Shown: positions 14,818-24,200 of the stretch, one piece after another
Layout: each line of letters begins with the position of its first letter
How positions within the stretch are numbered: the stretch's first letter is position 1
Source: a virus
Strand: one strand, 5' to 3'
Virus record (IMG/VR): IMGVR_UViG_3300022752_000289
Location: 1 to 29,330 of that record
Length of the DNA stretch: 29,330 nucleotides
The notes under the pieces: generated by a model
What the model saw: the letters and a program-made list of their open reading frames with translations, nothing else
Database searches by the model: none
Told to the model about the DNA's origin: nothing
Translations under genes and position numbers: made by a program

Positions 14818-15129
14818 ATGCCTCGCTCATATGGTGACAAGTTCTTACTAGAACTGCGTGACGCTGACCCAACTCGTTTGGGAGTGCAACTTGGACGCAT
14901 ATGTGTCGAGGCCAACCTCCCTGCACTCTACGTATCGAAGGTACTGCAAGTATCCAAGACCACAATTTATGCGTGGTTCCGTGGGCAGTACATTCGTGAG
15001 GAGAAGCGTAAGGTCATAGAAGCATTTATTAATCTTGTCAAGACAGATATGCAGGAAGGATCACTTCCAGCAAAAAATATCATTGATGCCAAGATGTACC
15101 TTGCAGATATGACCGGGGGTACGCTTTAA
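14818..15129 (+). CDS. HTH DNA-binding protein, 103 aa
   Basis: The ATG at 14818 has an AAGGAG-type Shine-Dalgarno 9 nt after the previous stop. The middle holds a helix-turn-helix (PALYVSKVLQVSKTTIYAWF, about residues 35-54), in the Cro/C1-like size range. It could be a transcriptional regulator or an accessory replication protein. It is the last gene before the strong terminator at 15151, so it ends a transcription unit. No palindrome resembling those at 631-2103 is found next to it. Confidence 0.75.
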   Translation: MPRSYGDKFLLELRDADPTRLGVQLGRICVEANLPALYVSKVLQVSKTTIYAWFRGQYIREEKRKVIEAFINLVKTDMQEGSLPAKNIIDAKMYLADMTGGTL

Positions 15130-15150
15130 TCTAGTCACATTTGTCGATTT

Positions 15151-15178
15151 GGCGGGGGACTCACACCCCGCCTTTTTT
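15151..15178 (+). terminator. Strong intrinsic terminator
   Basis: GGCGGGG (15151-15157) pairs perfectly with CCCCGCC (15166-15172) around an 8-nt loop and is followed by six T residues (15173-15178). This is a textbook rho-independent terminator on the + strand. It lies between the HTH gene and the primase-helicase gene, whose start is only 15 nt further on, so primase mRNA must come by read-through or a promoter I cannot see. Confidence 0.88.
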
Positions 15179-15192
15179 ATCTGTAGGCGTGT

Positions 15193-18015
15193 ATGCGAAA
15201 ACAATTTTACGAGAAAGCATTACCGTCGCAGGGTTTGTATTGTGCAGCCGGTATCGATAAGGACGGGCGTACCTATCATCGGTTTGCAGAATCGCTCAGC
15301 GACTTGGAAGACAGGCTTGTTGAACTTCAAGAGGATGGACTCAATGTATTCGTAGCACTCAATACTTTTAATCAGCGTAGTCGTAAAGCCGAGTGCGCTC
15401 AGTATTGCAAGACTTTCTTTATTGATCTTGACGTTGACCCTGATAACGCCAAGAAGTACACAAGCAAAGAAGAAGCGTTGTCAGCACTTGATGACTTCAT
15501 CAAGGTGGCTGAGTTACCCCCGCCTGTGCGCGTTGATTCGGGTAATGGTGTTCATGCGTATTGGATTCTTGATTGCGACGTACCGAGTCAGGAATGGAAA
15601 CAGTACGCCAACAAGTTTAAGAAACTCTGCCTTGACCACCTGAAGATTGACCCTGCGGTTACGGCAGACGTTGCCCGTATCTTGCGTTGCCCTGAGTCCA
15701 TGCACCTCAAGGGTGAACCGAAGCCCGTGCAGTTCTTGGACACGGATTTTGTTGAATACGACTTTGAATTATTTAAAGAATACTTGGGCGTAGTACGTCC
15801 CGATACTACGTCTATCCTTGACCTTATTCCGAAAGGTCTCGACGAAGACACGAAGAAGATTGCCAAGTTTGATAACTACGAAACGTCATTCCAAGATATT
15901 GCTGAAAAGAGTCTTGAAGGAAGTGGCTGCGCTCAGATCAAACATATATTGGTTAGCGCACGTACGCTTGAAGAACCACTGTGGTATGCAGGACTTTCCA
16001 TTGCACGGCATTGCACCGATTGGGAAGAAGCCATCCATTTAATGTCTGAAGACCATCCGGAGTACAGCCGTGAAAACACTATTAAGAAGGCTAATCAAGC
16101 ATTTGGTAAACCGTTCTCCTGCGAGAAGTTCAACGAAATTAGTCCCGGCGTCTGTGAGGGTTGTCCTTTCAGGGGAAGAATTACAAACCCACTTGCAGTC
16201 GGTCGAAGGCTTGTCGAAGCCGAGACAACCGAAACGTATACTGAAGAGGACACAATTCGGATCGAAACGAATCCCCAAGAAATTCCTTCCTTCCCGTCAT
16301 ACCTCAAACCGTTTACCCGAGGAAAGAGTGGCGGAATCTATTACCTGCCCCCACCCGAAGTAGATGAAGAAGGCAACAAACATCAGTCAGACCCGGTACT
16401 GTTGTCTGTCCATGATTTTTTCCCGGTAAAAAGAAAGTACAGCGGTGGGGACGGTGAGATATACGTGATCCGTCTTGTGATGCCACATGAGACCCGCGAG
16501 TTCGACGTACCGATGGAAATATTTAATTCGCTGGAAGGATTTAAGAAAGCACTTAGTAAGGTAGGCATTACGCCTCCTACGCAAAAACTTTGGCCGATGT
16601 TGGTGGACTATATGACTAAATGGGCACATTACCTTCAGGCGCAGGCAGCGGCAGAGATTGTGCGCGGTCAGATGGGTTGGACGGAAGAGAACGATGCGTT
16701 CGTGGTCGGCAAGATGGAGATTCAACGCGATCAGTCCGAACGTAAGACTGCCGTATCCCCGCTCGTCAAGGGCGTGGCTAAGATGTTTGAACCCCGTGGC
16801 TCATACGAGAAGTGGCAGGCGTCGGCTAACGAGTTGAACCGTGAGGGGTTTGAGATGCATGCCTTCGCTATGGCGATGGCGTTTGGCTCCCCGTTGATGC
16901 GGTTCTGTAGCACCAAGGGTATGACGTTCTGCTACAAGGGTAATACGGGTGGCGCAAAGTCGGGTGCCTTGATTGGGGCGGTCAGCGTGTTTGCATCGCC
17001 AACGGATGCGAGCGTCTTTAAGGCAACGGACAACGGGTTCGTGATGCGTGCCCTTAACTTCAAGAACATTTTCTTGGGTATCGACGAGGTCAAGGACAAA
17101 GACCCCAAGGAACTGTCGAACCTGATCCATTCGATTGCCCAAGGTAAGGGCAAGATACGTATGCAGGCAAGCGTTAACGCCGAGCGCGAGCAAGAACTAT
17201 CTGCTGCGTTGATTTCGCTGTGGACTTCAAACGAGTCTATGGTTGATAAGTTGTTTGCTGCAAAGCGTAATCCGACCGGTGAGATGGCACGGTACATGGA
17301 GTACCACATCCCGCGACCTGACTACCTTGCCGATAATCCCGATGCAGGCGCTCTGATATTCGACCCGTTCAACTACAACTATGGTTGGGCAGGGCCGGTG
17401 TTTATTAAAAAGTTAGTGTCGATGAGTGATACAGATATCAAGGACAAGATCGATTACTGGCACAACCGTATACGCAATACGCGGTTTGGCTCTGACGTTT
17501 CCTATCGCTTCTTTGAGAACGCTACATCTGCCGCTTTTGCAGGGCTTGATATTGCCATCGAAGCAGGGATTGTTAATTACGACATTGACCGCATATTTGA
17601 TCAGGTAATACTTCAATCCATCATGGTGAGGGACAAGACTGTGAAAGACAATTCAGTTGACTACGAAGCACTCTTGACGGAGTTCTTCTTTAATAATCAT
17701 ACCGGCATCTTGATCTTTAAGGACGGCAACTGCACAAACGAGATTTACGGTAAATTGGTTGGCAGGGTCGATCTTGATACCGGCCATCAGTACATATCCA
17801 AGACCGCGCTTCGTGAGTTTCTTATCAACACGTGCAAGGTTAGTACGGACGAGATGGAGACGGTGCTTACCAAGAAAGGCGTCCTGCTTGAGACCAAGAA
17901 GATGCGCTTGTCTACCGGATGGAAGGGCGGCGTATGGGCACCGATAGCCTCATACAAGTTTAAGACCGATATACCGAAGGACTTCTTGGAGAAGTTTAGT
18001 GAATCAAAGGCTTGA
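15193..18015 (+). CDS. Primase-helicase (AEP primase plus DUF927-like ATPase)
   Basis: The protein has 940 aa. The N-terminal archaeo-eukaryotic primase (about 1-210) shows F-F-I-D78-L-D80, the S-G-N-G-V-H121 motif and D159 in TADVARILR. A middle part (about 240-335) has an alpha-helical PriCT-like region and a Cys cluster (C311, C323, C326). The C-terminal ATPase (about 500-800) has Walker A G583-N-T-G-G-A-K589-S, where Ala replaces the usual Gly before Lys, Walker B LGID631-E632, and a sensor-like LWTSNES. It resembles DUF927-type phage primase-helicases and would prime and unwind the phage fork. There is no clear ribosome binding site at the ATG, which is only 15 nt after the terminator. 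Confidence 0.9.
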   Translation: MRKQFYEKALPSQGLYCAAGIDKDGRTYHRFAESLSDLEDRLVELQEDGLNVFVALNTFNQRSRKAECAQYCKTFFIDLDVDPDNAKKYTSKEEALSALDDFIKVAELPPPVRVDSGNGVHAYWILDCDVPSQEWKQYANKFKKLCLDHLKIDPAVTADVARILRCPESMHLKGEPKPVQFLDTDFVEYDFELFKEYLGVVRPDTTSILDLIPKGLDEDTKKIAKFDNYETSFQDIAEKSLEGSGCAQIKHILVSARTLEEPLWYAGLSIARHCTDWEEAIHLMSEDHPEYSRENTIKKANQAFGKPFSCEKFNEISPGVCEGCPFRGRITNPLAVGRRLVEAETTETYTEEDTIRIETNPQEIPSFPSYLKPFTRGKSGGIYYLPPPEVDEEGNKHQSDPVLLSVHDFFPVKRKYSGGDGEIYVIRLVMPHETREFDVPMEIFNSLEGFKKALSKVGITPPTQKLWPMLVDYMTKWAHYLQAQAAAEIVRGQMGWTEENDAFVVGKMEIQRDQSERKTAVSPLVKGVAKMFEPRGSYEKWQASANELNREGFEMHAFAMAMAFGSPLMRFCSTKGMTFCYKGNTGGAKSGALIGAVSVFASPTDASVFKATDNGFVMRALNFKNIFLGIDEVKDKDPKELSNLIHSIAQGKGKIRMQASVNAEREQELSAALISLWTSNESMVDKLFAAKRNPTGEMARYMEYHIPRPDYLADNPDAGALIFDPFNYNYGWAGPVFIKKLVSMSDTDIKDKIDYWHNRIRNTRFGSDVSYRFFENATSAAFAGLDIAIEAGIVNYDIDRIFDQVILQSIMVRDKTVKDNSVDYEALLTEFFFNNHTGILIFKDGNCTNEIYGKLVGRVDLDTGHQYISKTALREFLINTCKVSTDEMETVLTKKGVLLETKKMRLSTGWKGGVWAPIASYKFKTDIPKDFLEKFSESKA

Positions 18016-18202
18016 GGAACCGGAATGGATTTTTCCGTTTCAAGGGATGGAGGTAGGTGATTCTTTCTTCATCCCAACTCTCAAGCCTGCGGCTTTGATT
18101 TATGTAGTAGATTCCCGCGCCAAGGTTTACGGCATTAAGGTAAAAGCCTATGCCGTGTCCAAGGAAGGACACCTTGGCGTGAGGGTCTGGCGAACCGCTT
18201 AG
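17999..18202 (+). CDS. Small conserved phage protein, 67 aa
   Basis: The GTG at 17999 overlaps the primase gene by 17 nt. The sequence has PFQGMEVGDSFFIPTL near the N-terminus and ends with GHLGVRVWRTA. This layout (GDSF-x-IP then a GVRVWR end) recurs in many small phage proteins near replication genes, to my knowledge without an assigned function. It is probably a small beta-rich DNA-binding protein. Its TAG overlaps the reverse-strand TAA of the giant gene by 4 bp. Confidence 0.72.
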   Translation: MNQRLEEPEWIFPFQGMEVGDSFFIPTLKPAALIYVVDSRAKVYGIKVKAYAVSKEGHLGVRVWRTA

Positions 18203-21200
18203 AAGAAGTCCTCGTCCTCGTCTTCCAAGTCAGCAACATATTTAGACGTTGCAAGTCTCAGGTTACGAGGTTGACGCACGCCACCTATGGCTTCGGCTGC
18301 TCTACGTTCCCGCTCACGGAAAGACCTTACCAACGTATCGCCTGTAATACCTAGGGACGGGTTGGCCTGATTGAAGGCTCGGATGCTTTCAAGTGCATCC
18401 TCCATAGCCTCGGGGTTATCTGCCTTCCGTGCAGAATAGAACTTGGTAAGCAACGCTACTCGGCGGTTCTTTAATTTTTCGCCAGTCTGATAAGTAGCCC
18501 CCAACTGAGACTGGGATACCGCAAGATCAGCCGGTGCAAATCCAAGAATCTGCATGACGGAGTTGTAAGCGTTTACGTCATCCACCAAAGGTAGTCCGTC
18601 TTTAGTTAGCGCCCCGTCTATGGCGTACCTTGTACCCTTAATCATGTTACGGATCGGCGCTGGCGTAAATTCTTCAAGGCCGCGAACCATATGCCCATTT
18701 GAGAAGTCATCAAACCCACGACGGGCACGTTCAACAAGACCATAAGTCGGGCCAGCGATACGCTCCATTATGTACAACGGGGCACCGATCTCAGCCAATC
18801 GCTTCGGGTCGTCTCGCCAGAGCAAACCGTTGAATCCGGTACGTGAGGCTACGTCGATATTGAACAGTTCGTTGACCGGGCCGTTTAGCCCAAGGGTGCC
18901 AACCGAATCCAAAATCTCTTGTTCAAGATCGTACGGCTCGTCATCATCACCCATCAGCCACGATGCAAGCACCTCTGCAGCGCCGTAAAGCGGCAATCCC
19001 TTGATGCCTGCGAACATATACGTGGCACCGAAGACGCCCAATAACTTCCTTCTTGCCATACTCGTTAGTAACTTGCGCTGATCAGGGTCAGGATCAACCG
19101 CTTCAACGGCGTTTCGCATCGTAATGGCAAGGTTGATGATCATGTTTATGGCATGCGTACGGAAGGTAAGGACGATGCGCCCTATGTCCGTCTGATACAG
19201 GCTGTTGTTGGTCTCGGCAAGGGACGCGCCGTTGACGTCCTTGTTCAGTCGGATGGCTTCTTCAGTAGCCTTGCGAACGCTTGCCTGCCCACGCCCTTGA
19301 GTACGCTGCGATCCATCCGGATTGATGTTACGAGCCAACATGTAAGCAGCAAGCGCCGTTACTTCACGGTTATAACGTTCCGAAGTACGGAAGGCATAAC
19401 TCATGATCAAGTCAACTTTTGCGCTCAACCCTTCGTAACCCTTAATCTTTATGGCTTCTGCCTGCCGCAATTCTTGTTCAGCAGCAGTGCCGACAACCGA
19501 ACGGTTTTCCAACGTGCGATGGAGCAACTCCAACTCACGATTCAACGGGCCAGCGCCAAACGTAGGAGTGGCGTTAAACCGCAATTTGCCTGTTCTAGGA
19601 TCGGTGTACGAATTCTTAAAGTAAATCTTCGTTGCCTGCGCGATGGCAAGCGATGCATCTACAACCCCATACTTGGCAGCAAGAGTAGGCCAAGTCATCA
19701 TTGGAATAATGGTCGTATTAACAATCGCAGATGATACGTTTAAAGCAATACTGAATAAGTAGTTAGCCTTCGACAGAGTGTATACGTACGGCGAATAGTA
19801 CGGGTTCTTTGCAAAAGCAATACGTTCATCAAGGTTAGCCTTGATCTTAGAAGCCAAATCCTGACTTACGTCAGGGAGTTCTGTATATCTAGGATCAGTT
19901 TGTTTATTTGCATCATACTTTTCAAGTTCTGCATTAATATCTTTTCTGATATTTTCAATACGCATCAAGTACTTAAGATTATTTAACTGATGAATTATCG
20001 TGGGTACAGCGTTTCCGTAGACCCCAAGTACATCAGTATCAAATCCAATTCGACCGTAATACGTAACGCCGTTATGCACGAACTGTTTACGTGAACTAAT
20101 TTCTTGACGCAGATTGTTGCCGCCCGGAGCGTAATCAACAAACGTATCGAATATAAAAGCCAAGGTGCTGTCGATGCTCATGTCATCAACACCGGCATCT
20201 CTCAAGGACTTTTCAACCCCGTCAGAGAGTTCTTTCAAAAGCCCCGTAGGTACGCGTCTGGAGACACCCCTTGGGTTCTCAACCATTGACGGTACAAAGT
20301 TACTACCACCTTCGGCAGTTGCCTCCTTTTCGGCAAACATGCGTGCGGCTTCGCTGCTGTAGAGTTTGGATACTTCTCTACCTTCAGCGTCTATCCATCT
20401 AAGTTTGTATTCGCCACCCTGTTCACGACGAAGCGGCAGATAGAACTGCAAGCGATTAGTCTGGAATTGGTTTTGAATACGTTGAGCAACGGCTGGCGAT
20501 AGTTTACTTAACAGTTCCTTAAACTTAATCGCAAACATCTGGTCGCTGTAGTTGCGGTAGTCAGATGCAATGTTAATCATCGTCTGCTGCATGATTGCAG
20601 GCAGCGAATTAAATCGAACCGCTGCTTCGTGCAGTACCTTGTCTTTCTCATTTAGCGCGTTGTACTGGGCGCTATTCACAGGGATACTACGAATCTGGTT
20701 AGACGCAGGGTCAATTTCAAATTTCTTAGATACGTCATTCCATTGGAACAACGGCACCTGCGACAAGTTAACAAGGTGGGCTACCTCGTCAAACTCTTCA
20801 ACATATTGTTGATTATCACGGAATATTTTTCGGTAGTCCGAATAAGTTTTTGCAAACGCCGTTTGCATTTGCGTATCAGACGCAGCCACGCGCTCAAACA
20901 GTTTTTCTAACCGAGCAATACTCGGGGCGTACTTCTCAAACAACTCTGACATGTGGTGCATGGAGAGCGTCTTGAGCCTGAAGTTTTGCATGTTAATCGG
21001 CAGGCGAGATAGGGCGTTTACATTACCCTCCAAAATCTTCTTGGTAGCCTCCGGTGCTTTTTTACTAACGTAATCAAGCGCGTCAGTCAGTGTTTTCTGA
21101 TACTGAGTCCTCATGAAGCGTACGTTGTTGTAACGAGGAATAAGGTTGACCTTACCCGTCAATACTTTGTCATGCGCTTGAATGATGATGTCGGCAACTT

Positions 21201-24200
21201 CGGAGTTGCTGTAAGCAAGGTCTTTACCAACCATGCGGGCTAAGGCACGGGCAAACTTACGAATTAAGGAAGCCGCACGATAGAAAGCGCGACGCCAACT
21301 TGCATCGCGCATCGGGCCATCTTCAGCGTGTTCTGCCAATAACTCTTCTACCGCAAGTGCCTCTCGCTCTGCCTGACTGTACGTATCTTCAGGATATGCA
21401 TCGGGATTGGCGTCCAGCCACGCGTCGGCAGCGGCACGAACTTTGGCGTTCGTACGGTAAATATCATGCATGACTTTGGTAAGTTGCTCACGGAACAACT
21501 GCCCAAGACCGTAGTGCCCAAGCGATTCATGATACAGAACCGCCTTCAGTTCACTCATGCTACGGACGTTATCGGCAACAATGTATACGGTGTCGCCGGA
21601 AGTCATGCCTAACGTATCGGCATACGACTCAGGGTCAACGCCTTCTTCCATCGGCAGTTCTTTATAGTTCTGCACGACGACGATCTTCGGCGCGTTACGC
21701 CAATTTCTAATGAACGCCTCAATAGCCACTTCCGCATCAGCGGCTTTCAGTCCCCGAGTGCCAGACTTTCTACGCTTGAACCGGTTGATTGGGCCTTCAC
21801 GAAAATAAAGAATCTGCTCACGGAAGTTAAGCGGTTTACGTTTACCTTCTGTTTCAGGAGCAAATTCCTCATCCTCCTCAGTACTGGCAAGGCGTTCTAA
21901 AATACGTTCGGCAAGAGCACCTTTTTCATCTGATTCTCCTAAACGTGCTTGCTTGGCTTCACCAACTTGAGTTTCAGCACGGTCAAGATTTTCTTCAATA
22001 CGCTTGAGTTTTTCATAGTCCTTAAGTAATTCTTTTGGAGAAATATCCTTAAGTTTTAAATCATTACTTATTTTTAGTAATTTTGAATAGTAAGTCTTTA
22101 ACTTACCTTCTTCTCGTAAGCGTTTAATAAGTTTGGTAAGAAGTTGAGATATTTCCGTCCTACTGACACTTATACCTCTTGCTTTAACCGCAGGGGTTTC
22201 TTCATCAGCAAAAAGACCAAGTTGTTCCTTAATACGACTTCTTGCATTCTTCACGCCCTCTATCGCAGCGCGAAGTTGGTCAGACATGTAAGTTACTTTC
22301 TTACCGCCAACTGTCTTAGTTTTCGTTTTAGGCAGGCCGGGTTCAACCATGCCGTTAATAAAATTCATTTCGTGCTTAACTAGTTCAGCCTCACGGGAGA
22401 ACGTACTGAATCCGCGAGCGCCGTTATTTGAAAGTTCTAACCGTGCATTATTACGTTCGGCAGCGGTTTTAAATGCTTTATGCGTGATATTGCCATCAGC
22501 ATCTGTATACCTAAGACCGTACTCTCCCATGCCAATTTCCGGCTTAAGGGTAGGAGGTAACGTTCTAAGAATTCGTTCTTCAGCGTCATCCATTTGACGA
22601 CGGGCTTGTTCACCTTTAGTAAGAGGTGCTTCACCCTCTGCAGGCGTCGGCGTCGGTTTCGGAGTAGTTTCTTCTACAGTAGGTTCTACTCGACGGGTCG
22701 GTGCTTCTGGTTTGTATTCGCCTTCAACAACAAAGTAGTTGCTTGCTTCTTTGCCACCTTTGACATTGGTCTTTTGAACAACCGTGCCACTACCAAGCAA
22801 CGCTTCGCGTAGGGTCTTGGCCTTACTCATCGTAATGCCAAGGTGTTTCTGAAGTGAATAAGCCGCACCCTTACCCGTAGAACGAATAAAGGCCACTGCT
22901 CGATTAAGCAGATCAGAGTCTTCTGGAGTACGCTTCTTTTTGTTCTTAGCAAGCCACTCTTCAGCAGGCGTTAGTGTACTAGGGAGTTCGCCCGCTCCTT
23001 CCACAACATCTGCAGCAGACACGCTAGGCTGATCCACTCTTCCGGGTTCAGTTCCTGCAGTTCCTTGTTCGTCGGTTGCAGATCGTTGTGCAAACAGGTC
23101 AGCGCTTCTTCCAACTGTTTCAAGGTCAGTTTCTGCAACACTTGGTGCTGTCTCTCCTGCAGTCTGTTCAGGCCCACGTTCGCCTCCTGCCGGTTCAGTA
23201 ACCGTCGCTTCTTGTTCATATTGAGCCGTTTCTGCTCTTGATACTGCTTGTCTAATTCTTTCGACGGTTTCAACCGGTTTGGCTTTTGACGAAACTTCCA
23301 AACCAAGATTTCTGGCTACGTTATTAACTTTTGCCGGATTAAGAATCATGCCGCCTTTATCAACGGCAGAAAGCAAATCTTTAGCAGTAGTTATTTCTTC
23401 AGGCTCTTCAACCTTTCCCGGTGCGCTGACAGTTTCTTCAACTTTACTTGGTGCGGTAACAGTTTCTTCAGCAGCCGTAACAGCCGGTCGCACAGGCTCG
23501 GGCTGCGTACTCGGCAAACCGGTACCAGCAATTTCCTCGTCTGAATAAACATCAGGCAATCCTTCTTCCCTTCCGGAAGGTTCGTATTCTTGGATTTGCT
23601 TGTCTGAATATCCTTCAGCCATCAAGTAATCAATGGCGTTGTCATCAAGATCGGGCCGTGCCTGACGCAAACGGCGCAGTCGTGCCATGCGACCAAGTTG
23701 AGCATCACGTTCGTACTCAGGAGTACGTTCTTGTTTAAATGGTTGGTAAGGCTCTTCAACTAAGCCAAGTTGCTGTACTTCGCGGTCGCCTTCAGCGATA
23801 CGATCAAGACGGGCCTGCCGCCTTGCTTCAATCTGAGCATCAATTTCTTCATCTGTAAGTTCAGGCTCCTCAACAGAAGGAGCGGCTGGCGGTGTAACAG
23901 ATGGAGTGGGTGCAGCAGGCGGAGTGACCGGAGCCTGCATGGTCTGACCATACATTGACGCCGGAATACCTGCACCTTCAGGGAGTTCTGGCCCAAACAA
24001 CGCTTCTGCATCGCGAGCATACTGGGCAGCAATTTCTTGCTTTTTGGCTTTGTATTCACCAAGACCAGCAGGGCCACCGAAGATTGGAGCAAGAACAGCA
24101 GCACCAATAGCCGCTTGTTTAAATTCTTCCCGTGCGTCCTCGTCCGTAAGGGACAAGCCAGCCTGCCAACGCTCAAGTGCCTGCTGTGCAATTTCTTGCG

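Noticed and set aside
19860-19875. Fourth copy of the palindrome
   Set aside because: The arms match (CCTGAC/GTCAGG) but the spacer is 4 nt rather than 3, and it lies in coding sequence, so it may be chance. It is mentioned only as a looser match.
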